From a bacterium (GTDB taxonomy: Bacteria; Patescibacteriota; Minisyncoccia; Minisyncoccales; CG1-02-41-26), in the NCBI GenBank assembly GCA_030615715.1, contig JAUWYS010000008.1, positions 1-10,397 of the forward strand: a DNA stretch of 10,397 nt. The letters are read 5' to 3'. The notes below the pieces were generated by a model. The model saw nothing but the letters and a program-made list of their open reading frames with translations. It made no database searches and had not been told where the DNA came from. The stretch's first letter is position 1; every line of letters starts with the position of its first letter. Below are positions 1-6,709 of the stretch, one piece after another. The translations under genes and the position numbers were made by a program.

Positions 1-479
1 GTCGGTCTCACCCCTGAAGCAAACAAGATTTCGTCACTGTAAATATTGCCTATACCAGCCATGAATTGCTGGTTCATCAACAAAGGTTTAATCTTTGCCT
101 TGGCTCGGCGGCTAAGCATCTCCTTAAACTTTCTTAAGGTAAAATCTTTAGTCAAGGGCTCGGGCCCGAAATTCTTCTCAATTTCTGAGGTATCCTTAAC
201 CCTTTTCCACCAGCCGAACTTCCTGACGTTATTAAAAACTAAGTTTGTTCCATCGGAGAATTTAAAAACAGCCCTGGTATATTTCCCGGGCTTGGCATTT
301 AAGAGCAACTGGCCTGTTAATTTTAAGTGAAAAACTAAACTGGTGCCATCAGCTAAGTCAATCATTAAGAGCTTAGCTCGACGCCTCACCCCAGTTATTT
401 TAACTCCCTCCAATTTCTTACCAACAATTTCACAGGAAAGCTCCCTTTTAATTGTCTCTATTTCTGGGAGCTCGGGCAT
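1..479 (-). CDS. mutM: Formamidopyrimidine-DNA glycosylase (MutM/Fpg), 3' part missing
   Basis: Base-excision-repair glycosylase/AP lyase that removes oxidised purines such as 8-oxoguanine. The first 159 residues are visible; the gene runs off the left edge, so the H2TH end and zinc finger are not seen. The start is fixed by the family N-terminus MPELPEIET: after Met removal Pro2 is the Schiff-base nucleophile and Glu3 the catalytic acid. Further family motifs are RRAK (33-36, the catalytic beta-hairpin Lys), HLKLTGQL (51-58), VRKFGW (85-90), GPEPL (105-109) and the helix-two-turn-helix AGIGNIYSDEIL (141-152). Between the first strand (VGKKL) and RRAK there are only about 8 residues, where E. 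coli Fpg has about 30, so a piece of the N-terminal beta domain is missing. It is the last visible gene of the minus-strand run and starts 9 bases after the preceding response regulator, with no strong ribosome binding site. The identification is firm. Confidence 0.95.
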   Translation of the reverse strand, partial: MPELPEIETIKRELSCEIVGKKLEGVKITGVRRRAKLLMIDLADGTSLVFHLKLTGQLLLNAKPGKYTRAVFKFSDGTNLVFNNVRKFGWWKRVKDTSEIEKNFGPEPLTKDFTLRKFKEMLSRRAKAKIKPLLMNQQFMAGIGNIYSDEILFASGVRP

Positions 480-488
480 GTTTTCTGC

Positions 489-857
489 TTACTTTAAAGC
501 TGTCTTTACCTTCTCGATAATCTCATTGGGAGTAAAGTGAGCTTTGACCAAATAATCCACTGCTCCAAGTTTCATTCCTTTTTCCACGTCTTCCCGCTGT
601 CCTAAGTTGGAGAGGATAATCACCGGGATGGAAGCTAAGGCCGGGTCGTCTTTCACTTTGGCTAATACCTCAAAACCATCAATGCCAGGCAAAATCAAAT
701 CAAGTAAAACCAAATCTGGCTTCTCCTCTTTTATTTTCTTCAGCCCTCCCTCTCCATCAACTGCTTCGGAAATCGTAAAATTCTCCTGGGTGAGTTTTCT
801 GGCAATGAGTTCCCTTAAGAATTTGTCGTCTTCAACGATTAATATTTTTTGAGCCAT
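489..857 (-). CDS. Stand-alone response regulator (CheY-like receiver), second of a pair
   Basis: A single receiver domain of 122 residues with no output domain, so it presumably acts by protein-protein contact or as a phosphate shuttle. The phosphorylation site is complete: acidic patch E9-D10-D11, phospho-acceptor D53 in the segment DLVLLDLILPG, switch Ser83 (IILSNLG), and Lys105 after the YLV strand. It lies 5 bases after the other receiver gene and 9 bases before mutM. The two receivers align end to end without gaps and share about 57 of 122 residues by hand count, so they look like a tandem duplication that has since diverged. The likely phosphodonor is the histidine kinase encoded just upstream. 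The regulatory target cannot be told from the sequence. Confidence 0.93.
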   Translation of the reverse strand: MAQKILIVEDDKFLRELIARKLTQENFTISEAVDGEGGLKKIKEEKPDLVLLDLILPGIDGFEVLAKVKDDPALASIPVIILSNLGQREDVEKGMKLGAVDYLVKAHFTPNEIIEKVKTALK

Positions 858-862
858 ATGTT

Positions 863-1231
863 TTAGCCGATTTGTTTTTTAACCTTTTCAAGTACCTCTT
901 GGGGATCAAATTCGGTCTTAATCAGCCAATCTTTTGCTCCTAATTCCTTGGCTCTGTCTATCTCCACTGGCTGGCCAGAATTGGAAATAACAATTATTGG
1001 AATGCCTTTCAGGTTCTCGTCCCCTTGCATCTCCTCCATTACCTCAAATCCTCCCTTGCGGGGCATAATAATATCAAGCAAAATCAAGTCGGGTTTTGCT
1101 TCTTTCATTTTCTCCATTCCCTCAACTCCATCCTTGGCAATTGAAATCTGATAACCCTCTTCGGTCAGCTTCTTCTGTAATAAACTGTGGATTATTTCTT
1201 CGTCCTCAATGATTAAAATTTTTTTAGCCAT
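863..1231 (-). CDS. Stand-alone response regulator (CheY-like receiver), first of a pair
   Basis: A single receiver domain, 122 residues from the chosen ATG at 1231. An in-frame ATG three codons earlier exists, but MAKKILI aligns exactly with MAQKILI of the neighbouring receiver, which favours 1231. Catalytic residues present: E9-D10-E11, phospho-acceptor D53 (DLILLDIIMP), Ser83 (VISNSG) and Lys105 (WLIK). There is no DNA-binding or enzymatic output domain. It is the first gene after the histidine kinase, separated by 75 bases that contain a small perfect inverted repeat at 1242-1258. With two receivers and one kinase, either may be the direct substrate; a shared-kinase branch or phosphate-sink arrangement is possible but not shown here. 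Confidence 0.93.
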   Translation of the reverse strand: MAKKILIIEDEEIIHSLLQKKLTEEGYQISIAKDGVEGMEKMKEAKPDLILLDIIMPRKGGFEVMEEMQGDENLKGIPIIVISNSGQPVEIDRAKELGAKDWLIKTEFDPQEVLEKVKKQIG

Positions 1232-1241
1232 AATTACCAAT

Positions 1242-1258
1242 TTTGTCTGTTAGACAAA
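1242..1258. repeat. Perfect 7-bp inverted repeat upstream of the first receiver gene
   Basis: TTTGTCT and AGACAAA are separated by GTT, in the 75-base gap between the kinase stop and the receiver start. It lies 10 bases ahead of the receiver start codon. No T-run follows on the minus strand, so it is not an intrinsic terminator. It could be a small mRNA hairpin or a protein-binding site. The function is unknown and a chance repeat in AT-rich DNA is possible. Confidence 0.4.
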
Positions 1259-1306
1259 GACTTTAACCTTTTTCTTTTTCTATTTTATCTCTTTAAAACA
1301 GCCAGG

Positions 1307-2485
1307 TCAAGCCCGCAACGTGAAATAAAATGTGGTTCCCTTATTCTCCACTGATTCAAACCAAATTTTACCGCCGTGAGCCTCAACGATGTTCTTGGCA
1401 ATGAAAAGCCCCAAACCTGTCCCTTCGGTTTCTGCCCTGATGGCATTGGCTGCTCGAAAAAATCTGGTAAATACTCTCCGCTGCTGCTCTTTGGGAATGC
1501 CAATGCCAGTGTCTTTGACCGAAAACAGAATCTGCTTTTCTTTTTTGGAATAACTGAGAGAAACTTTTACCTCCCCACCCGATTTTGTATAATGAATGGC
1601 ATTATCCACTAAGTTTTGGATGGCCAGGGAAATTTTCTCTGAATCAACTTCCACTTGGGGGATTTCTTTTTTGGGAATTTTGAAGCTAAACTTCACTCTT
1701 TTTCTCTTGGCTATTTGTTTCAGGGAGTCAATCACTTTCTTTACTATGTCAATTATATCTTGGCTTTTGATATCGTAAAGGAATCTTCCCTCCTCAATTC
1801 TGGTTACGTTCAAAAGGTCATTAATTAATTTTATCATCCTTTCATTGCTCCCATAGGTTCCTTCAAGGAATTTTCTTTGTTCTTGCTGAATCTCTCCCAA
1901 ATCTCCATCCAAAATCATTCTCAGGGTCCACTTTATGGCTGACAAGGGGGTTCTTAACTGATGGGCGGCGATAGAGACGAATTCGGTTTTTAATCTTTCA
2001 ATAATTTTCTCTCGAGTGACATCTCTCAAAATAACCAGCGCTCCGACTTTCTCTTCGGCACTGGTGATGGCAATGGTAGATACCTCAAGAACCAGACCCT
2101 CTCTTATTTTCAATTCTTTTTGATAAACCTCAAGTTCCTCTCCTAAAATTTCCATTAAGGGTTGGAGAGAAGAAATTTTTCTCAAAGCCCCGATATCTTT
2201 CCCTAATATGTTCTCGGGTTCCAAGTTGAAGAAATCCCGAGCTTTTGGGTTAATTGAGGAAAGTTCGTTTTCTCCGCCAAAGAATAAGAGGCCCTCTGGA
2301 AAGTTCTCAATAATGGCTAAAGTTTTATCTCTTTCTTCTTCTGCCTCCTTTCTGGCCTCTTCGACATCCTCAAGAATGTTAAGTAAAGCTTCTCGAGTTC
2401 CTCTGAGTTCTTCAAATTCTTTTTTGGGAGTTTCCTCCTCAGGACTTTCTGTTTGATTTTTTATTTTGTTTAGTTTTGGAGCCAT
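1307..2485 (-). CDS. Soluble PAS-domain sensor histidine kinase
   Basis: Class-I histidine kinase of 392 residues with no membrane segment. Order: charged coiled-coil lead (about 20-58), PAS-like sensor domain (about 55-160, ending VGALVILRDVTREK), HisKA dimerisation domain with H-box SIAAHQLRTPLSAIKW (phospho-accepting His175), and HATPase_c with N-box NLVDNAIHYT (Asn295), G1 box DTGIGIP (325-331), F box FTRFFRA (339-345) and G2 box GTGLGL (355-360). All catalytic motifs are intact, so it should be active. Likely partners are the two receivers encoded directly downstream. Its start overlaps the end of the upstream TM/coiled-coil gene by 47 bases in a +1-shifted frame. Its reading frame stays open only 8 codons before the ATG (back to a TAA), so no in-frame membrane segment has been missed. 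The upstream ribosome binding site is weak. The two overlapping genes may be halves of one membrane sensor. Confidence 0.93.
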   Translation of the reverse strand: MAPKLNKIKNQTESPEEETPKKEFEELRGTREALLNILEDVEEARKEAEEERDKTLAIIENFPEGLLFFGGENELSSINPKARDFFNLEPENILGKDIGALRKISSLQPLMEILGEELEVYQKELKIREGLVLEVSTIAITSAEEKVGALVILRDVTREKIIERLKTEFVSIAAHQLRTPLSAIKWTLRMILDGDLGEIQQEQRKFLEGTYGSNERMIKLINDLLNVTRIEEGRFLYDIKSQDIIDIVKKVIDSLKQIAKRKRVKFSFKIPKKEIPQVEVDSEKISLAIQNLVDNAIHYTKSGGEVKVSLSYSKKEKQILFSVKDTGIGIPKEQQRRVFTRFFRAANAIRAETEGTGLGLFIAKNIVEAHGGKIWFESVENKGTTFYFTLRA

Positions 2486-2858
2486 TTGATTTTCCAGCGT
2501 ATTTTTTTATGGCCAGGTCTGTCTCTCGTAACTGAACTTCCATTTTCCTAATCTTTCGTTTTAGCTCTACCATTTTCAATTCTCTGCCAACGCTCACCTG
2601 ATGAAATTTTTCAAGTTCTTTTAATCGTTGTTTCAAGTCCCTTGTTTTTCTCTCGTTCTCTTCTCTCAGGTTCTCAGCCTGCTCTCTCAACTGTTGAGTT
2701 CTGGCTCTTACCTGAACCTCTAAAACTTTTTTTGATTCCTCCAGGGCCTCTTGGGTCTTTTTCAGGTCCTTAACCGTTTTCTTGTATTTCAAATAGGCCA
2801 AAAAAGCTAGCACCAGCCAAATGATAATGTTGAGAAAAACTATCAGGCGATCTGTCAT
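2439..2858 (-). CDS. Membrane-anchored coiled-coil signalling protein (no catalytic domain)
   Basis: A 139-residue protein with one N-terminal transmembrane helix (about 5-23, rich in Ile/Leu/Val/Trp), then a long charged coiled coil (about 25-115), then a basic, low-complexity tail (KTKQNKKSNRKS). The coil carries VGRELKMVELK at 90-100, which looks like a signalling-helix connector of the kind that joins membrane segments to PAS or kinase modules. It has no sensor or enzymatic domain of its own. It starts 22 bases after polA and overlaps the kinase by 47 bases. The last 20 residues are read from DNA shared with, or just ahead of, the kinase start, and their odd composition suggests an out-of-frame tail. 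I infer it is either the detached membrane half of the kinase or its transmembrane partner. The gene is well supported as an ORF; its function is inference. Confidence 0.8.
   Translation of the reverse strand: MTDRLIVFLNIIIWLVLAFLAYLKYKKTVKDLKKTQEALEESKKVLEVQVRARTQQLREQAENLREENERKTRDLKQRLKELEKFHQVSVGRELKMVELKRKIRKMEVQLRETDLAIKKYAGKSNGSKTKQNKKSNRKS
2502..2508 (-). other. A7 homopolymer at the junction of the coiled-coil and kinase frames
   Basis: On the minus strand seven A residues span the third base of Ile117 and both codons of Lys118-Lys119 of the coiled-coil protein. The kinase frame is closed just upstream by a TAA that uses the first As. One added A (A8) would read Ile-Lys-Lys-Asn-Thr-Leu-Glu-Asn-Gln and then continue straight into the kinase Met1, giving one protein of about 517 residues. 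Such tracts are typical sites of indels, of polymerase slippage and of assembly errors. Confidence 0.7.
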
Positions 2859-2880
2859 ATTTTATGATTTTAAGTTTATT

Positions 2881-5109
2881 TTATCTTAACACAGGAGCTA
2901 ATTCTTTCCAATTATCCCCGATTTTCAAATCTACTTTCAGAGGAACTTCAAACTGAAAGATATTTTCCATAATTTTTTTAATTTTTGGAGCAATCTCTTC
3001 CAGCTTATCCTCTCTGACTTCAAAAAGTAATTCATCATGGATTTGTAAAATCAATTTGCAATCAGCATTAACAATCCCCTTCTTGCCAAGTTCAACCATG
3101 GCCATTTTGACAATATCGGCTGAGCTCCCCTGAATCGGCATATTAATGGCTATCCTTTCAGCTTGGGCTTTTAATCTGGGGTCAATTGAGTTAATTTCTG
3201 ACAAGAATCGCTTTCTGCCAAAAATTGTCTCAACATAGCCAAGCTTCCTTGCTTCCTGGAGAGAATCTTTGACATATTTCTCAATGCCTTGGAATTTTTT
3301 AAAATACTGGTCAATAAATTTTTGGGCTCCCGCTTGAGAAATGCCTGTCCTTTGGGCGAACCCCCTGACTCCCATGCCATACAAAATTCCGAAGTTCAAA
3401 GTCTTGGCAAACTCTCTCATTTTTTCGGTAACTTTTTCTGGGGGAATTTGGTAAATTTGGCTGGCGGTCAATTGATGGATGTCTTCTCCCTTTTGAAAAA
3501 TCTCTCTCATTCTTTTATCACCCGCCACCGAAGCGGCAATTCTTAATTCCATTTGCGAATAATCAGCTGAAACAAATTTAAAGCCATCTTCTGGAACAAA
3601 ACATTTTCTGATCCCCCTGCCAATCTCTCCCTTAATTGGGATATTCTGAAGATTGGGGTCTGAACAACTCATCCTTCCAGTCACCGTACCCAGTTGATGG
3701 AAACGAGGATGAATTCTCCCATCTTTGGGTTCTGCCATTTTTGGCAAAGCATCTACAAAGCCGGACTTTAATTTGAAAAGTTTTCGGTATTCTAAAATTA
3801 AATTGATAACCGGGTGAGCATCTTTTAGTTTCTCAAGTTCTTCAGCCCCGGTAGAGAGAACACCTCCCGGAGTTTTCTTAATGCCTTTGAAGGGAATCTT
3901 TAATTTTTCAAAAAGAACCTCAGCTAATTGTTGGGGTGAATTGATGTTAAACTGACTCCCGGCAAGCTGGTAGATTTTCTCTTCTACCTTGTTACTTCTA
4001 GATGCTAAATTCTTAGAAAGAATTCCCAGCGCCTTCAGATCTATTTTAATTCCTCTCTCTGCCATTTTTTTCACCACCGGGACCAAAGTTTTTTCAATCT
4101 GGTAGATTTTTTTTGAAAAAACTCCCTCTTGAAAAAGTTTCTCAATTTTTTCTTGCTCGTCCTCCTCCTTTATTAACGTCTTCTGTCCAAGAGAGGTCTT
4201 GGTTGAGGGTGAAGGAAGACGATTGAGCAGGGTATAGAATTCAAAGTTCTTAAAAACTTCAGCAACTTTTTCTGGGCGGTATTTCCCGAATTGGCAATCT
4301 TTTAATTTAAAATCTATCGGAACATTGCATCGTATTTGGACTAATGCTTTTGAGATAAAGGCTTGTTCTTTATATTCTTTCAATTTTTTTCGGATATTTT
4401 CTTTTATTTGTTTGGATTTCTCTGTTTCTCCTTCAAGTTCCTGGTAAAGATTCTCCAAAGTCCCAAATTCCTTAATTAATTGAATGGCTGTTTTTTCGCC
4501 AATCCCGGTAACCCCAGGAATATTATCAGAAGGATCTCCCTTCAAGCCCTTAACGTCTGGGAGTTGGGAAGCGCTAACTCCCTGATACCTTTCTTTAACT
4601 TTCTCAACGTCATACAAAACAGTATCTTTAATTCCCTTCCTCATGGTATAAACTTTTGTTTGAGGATTGACTAATTGTAAGGTATCTAAATCGCCGCTTA
4701 AGATAATAACCTCCAATTTCGGGAAAATCTGCTTTTGGGGGGCGGCGGTGGCAATGGCTCCAATGAGGTCATCGGCTTCAAAACCTTGCTTTTCAAAAAC
4801 TGGCACCTTAAAAACCCGAAGTACCTCTTTTACTTTGGAAATCTGCTCATAGAGTTCTTGGGGGGCAGCAGGTCTTTTTGCTTTGTATTCTTTAAATTCT
4901 TTATGACGAAAGGTGGGACCTGGTAAATCAAAGGTGGCCACCACAAAATCTGGTTCAAGCTCTCTCAGCGCTTTCAAAAAAATTAAGCAAAAACCATAGA
5001 CAGCACTAATCAACTCTCCCTTTTTTGTCTTTAAGGGAGGTAAGGCGTGGTAAGCTCGGTGAATTAAAGAATTGCTGTCAATAACGACTAAACGCTTTTT
5101 TTGACTCAT
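2881..5109 (-). CDS. polA: DNA polymerase I lacking the 3'-5' exonuclease domain
   Basis: Replication/repair polymerase for Okazaki-fragment processing and gap filling. Residues 1-295 form the 5' nuclease: Asp11, Asp61, EADD (111-114), GDLDTLQL (139-146) and the helix-hairpin-helix GLKGDPSDNIPGVTGIGEKT (188-207). The polymerase domain runs from about 335 to 742: GTVTGRMSCSDPNLQNIP (474-491), motif A DYSQMELR with Asp516, O-helix Arg565/Lys569/Phe573/Tyr577 (motif B, NFGILYG), and motif C QIHDELLFEV with Asp692 and Glu693. Phe573 is the residue that in E. coli PolI (Phe762) disfavours dideoxynucleotides. At 742 residues it is shorter than E. coli PolI (928) and Taq (832). Only about 40 residues separate the nuclease from the thumb, so the proofreading domain is deleted, not just inactivated. 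It starts one base after tsaE ends, so the two are probably translated together. The identification is firm. Confidence 0.97.
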   Translation of the reverse strand: MSQKKRLVVIDSNSLIHRAYHALPPLKTKKGELISAVYGFCLIFLKALRELEPDFVVATFDLPGPTFRHKEFKEYKAKRPAAPQELYEQISKVKEVLRVFKVPVFEKQGFEADDLIGAIATAAPQKQIFPKLEVIILSGDLDTLQLVNPQTKVYTMRKGIKDTVLYDVEKVKERYQGVSASQLPDVKGLKGDPSDNIPGVTGIGEKTAIQLIKEFGTLENLYQELEGETEKSKQIKENIRKKLKEYKEQAFISKALVQIRCNVPIDFKLKDCQFGKYRPEKVAEVFKNFEFYTLLNRLPSPSTKTSLGQKTLIKEEDEQEKIEKLFQEGVFSKKIYQIEKTLVPVVKKMAERGIKIDLKALGILSKNLASRSNKVEEKIYQLAGSQFNINSPQQLAEVLFEKLKIPFKGIKKTPGGVLSTGAEELEKLKDAHPVINLILEYRKLFKLKSGFVDALPKMAEPKDGRIHPRFHQLGTVTGRMSCSDPNLQNIPIKGEIGRGIRKCFVPEDGFKFVSADYSQMELRIAASVAGDKRMREIFQKGEDIHQLTASQIYQIPPEKVTEKMREFAKTLNFGILYGMGVRGFAQRTGISQAGAQKFIDQYFKKFQGIEKYVKDSLQEARKLGYVETIFGRKRFLSEINSIDPRLKAQAERIAINMPIQGSSADIVKMAMVELGKKGIVNADCKLILQIHDELLFEVREDKLEEIAPKIKKIMENIFQFEVPLKVDLKIGDNWKELAPVLR

Positions 5110-5110
5110 T

Positions 5111-5590
5111 TTATTTAGCTGGAATTAAAGTTATCCTTCTTTTATTTTTACCTTTAAATTTGAATTTCAGCAATATGCTTTCTTTTGGTAAAATCTTTTT
5201 GATTCTATCGGCCCACTCAATACAAACAATGTTTTTTGGGTCAGTTATAATCTCTTGGAAACCGAGGTCTAAAATTTCCTTGGATTTTTTAATTCTGTAA
5301 CAGTCGATGTGGTAGAAATTAGTAAATGGTAAAGTTCCTTTGACCCACGCAGGGTAAATGGTAAATCGCTTGAAAATAATGAAGGTGGGGCTGAGAATTT
5401 TCTTTTTGATGCCAAGACCCCTGGCAAAGCCCTTTAAGAAAGTTGTTTTGCCGCCCCCTAAATCCCCCATCAAACCAACCACCACGGCTCCTTTTTGAAG
5501 AGGAGATTTCAAAATCTCTTCGGCCATTTGCTGGCCCAGGGTCTGGGTTTGACTTGGACTGGTGGATATTTGTTCTTTTTTTATTGACAT
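5111..5590 (-). CDS. tsaE: tRNA threonylcarbamoyladenosine biosynthesis ATPase TsaE
   Basis: P-loop ATPase that drives the TsaB-TsaD complex in making t6A37 on ANN-decoding tRNAs. At 159 residues it is a normal TsaE length. Motifs: Walker A GDLGGGKTT (42-50, Lys48), switch-like SPTF (67-70), NFYHIDCYRI (91-100) carrying the conserved His/Asp, and IEWADRI (124-130). It has a helical lead of about 30 residues rich in Ser/Gln and a basic end (KGKNKRR). The first ATG at 5590 is used here; a TAG five codons upstream limits any longer start. It is the first gene of the minus-strand run and diverges from the DHH-like gene across only 29 bases. No tsaB or tsaD lies in the window. The identification is firm. 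Confidence 0.95.
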   Translation of the reverse strand: MSIKKEQISTSPSQTQTLGQQMAEEILKSPLQKGAVVVGLMGDLGGGKTTFLKGFARGLGIKKKILSPTFIIFKRFTIYPAWVKGTLPFTNFYHIDCYRIKKSKEILDLGFQEIITDPKNIVCIEWADRIKKILPKESILLKFKFKGKNKRRITLIPAK

Positions 5591-5612
5591 TAAAAGAGAA
5601 ATGGGCTAATTT
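5584..5612 (+). promoter_or_regulatory. Candidate sigma-70 promoter for the DHH-like gene and pilB
   Basis: TTGACA (5584-5589, perfect -35), a 17-base spacer, then TAATTT (5607-5612, three of six matches to TATAAT). The predicted start site falls about 5619, right at the ATG at 5620, so the transcript would be leaderless or nearly so. The -35 overlaps the tsaE start codon on the other strand. The weak -10 keeps confidence low. Confidence 0.35.
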
Positions 5613-5619
5613 GAAAAAA

Positions 5620-6708
5620 ATGGTTGAAAATCTCAAAAAGATAAAAAAGGTTATTGAAAAAGCCCGAAATGTCTCTCTCCTTCTCTCTCCCGATTTTAGG
5701 AAAGACAGTTTTCCAGCAATCTTAGCCCTTTTTTATAGTTTAAAGAAATTAGGCAAAAATGTAAATTTACTTACCAAAGATTATCCGAGAAAATTTAGTT
5801 TTTTAGTTAAAAAAGAGGAGGTTAATTTTCCAAAAGCAGATTTTCTTATTTCCATTAAACAGGCCGGTACCAAAGTCTCTCAACTTTTTTACGAAAGAAG
5901 AGAGAATGGTTTAGCTCTTTTTTTGGAAACCGAGGGAGAGGAACTTAAAAAAGAAAACATTAGTACTCAACCCTTGGGAATGGGAGACCTCTTGATAACT
6001 TTAGGGATCGAGGAGCTCAAAAAAGTTGAAAAATTTCTAAAGGGGGAACCGAAATTTCTGATAAATATTGACAATCAACTTGACAATAAAAATTATGGCG
6101 ACCTTAACTTAATTGAACTAAGGGTTCCCTCTTTTTCTGAAATAGTTTTTGACGTAATCAGCACCTTAGACGAGAACTTGTTTGATGAAAAAATCTCAAA
6201 TTGCCTGCTGGCTGGCATAATCCAAGGAACTTCCAATTTCCAAGACCCCAAACTTGATGAGCAGACCTTTCAAAAGGCAAGTTTGCTGATTGAGAAGGGA
6301 GCAGATTTCAAAAAGATAACCTCTCAGCTTTACGGCCTGGGAGGGGAAACCTCGCTGCGGCTCTTCGGGAGAGTTCTGGGCAAGGTAAATTTCTCAGAGG
6401 ATAAATCTCTTGCCTGGATTATCCTGACCAGAGAAGATTTTTCGGAAGCCGGGGCTTCAGCTTTAGACTTAAGGTTTACCCTGAGCAAGCTAAGTTCTTC
6501 TCTCTTTCCTCTTCAAAATTTCTTGGTCCTTTGGGAAAGTTCAAACTCTCTATCTCTGACTCGGGGAGTTTTTTATTCACCAAGCAAAAAGATGATTGAG
6601 AAAATATTGGAAAAGTTCGTCGGAGAGCAAAAAGGAGACGGGGTTCTTTTTGTTGTTGAAGAACCTGACCTTCAAAAAGTCAAAGATGAAATATTAAGTT
6701 TTATTTAA
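5620..6708 (+). CDS. Degenerate DHH-family phosphoesterase-like protein, probable pseudoenzyme
   Basis: The 362-residue layout follows the NrnA-like DHH/DHHA1 family: an N-terminal Rossmann-like domain (about 1-240), then a DHHA1-like domain (about 245-362). Where active members have NPDGDA, this has SPDFRKDS (23-30). The DHH motif is DNQ (NIDNQ, 149-153), and the usual TDT triplet is QGT (GIIQGTSNF, 199-207). The DHHA1 GGGH motif is replaced by VGEQKGDG. The surrounding fold signatures remain (NYGDLNLIE, SEIVFDVIS, LIEKGADFKKI), so homology is convincing while metal binding looks lost. The frame is open further upstream through antisense tsaE, so ATG 5620 is chosen because homology begins there; TTG 5611 is an alternative. 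pilB follows after one base, implying co-translation and perhaps a linked role. Function is unknown; a nucleotide-binding or scaffold role is speculation. Confidence 0.8.
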   Translation: MVENLKKIKKVIEKARNVSLLLSPDFRKDSFPAILALFYSLKKLGKNVNLLTKDYPRKFSFLVKKEEVNFPKADFLISIKQAGTKVSQLFYERRENGLALFLETEGEELKKENISTQPLGMGDLLITLGIEELKKVEKFLKGEPKFLINIDNQLDNKNYGDLNLIELRVPSFSEIVFDVISTLDENLFDEKISNCLLAGIIQGTSNFQDPKLDEQTFQKASLLIEKGADFKKITSQLYGLGGETSLRLFGRVLGKVNFSEDKSLAWIILTREDFSEAGASALDLRFTLSKLSSSLFPLQNFLVLWESSNSLSLTRGVFYSPSKKMIEKILEKFVGEQKGDGVLFVVEEPDLQKVKDEILSFI

Positions 6709-6709
6709 T

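Noticed and set aside
1285..1503. A 72-residue minus-strand frame overlapping the kinase C-terminus
   Set aside because: It lies over the G2/F-box region of the kinase in another frame and has no ribosome binding site or motif.
2439..2508. Classical -1 programmed frameshift joining the coiled-coil and kinase frames
   Set aside because: The kinase frame is +1, not -1, relative to the coiled-coil frame, so a standard -1 slip on the A-run leads to the wrong frame. An added A or a +1 event is needed.
5443..5619. N-terminal extension of the DHH-like protein from an ATG at 5443
   Set aside because: These codons are antisense to tsaE, have no family similarity, and would include the tsaE Walker A region read backwards.
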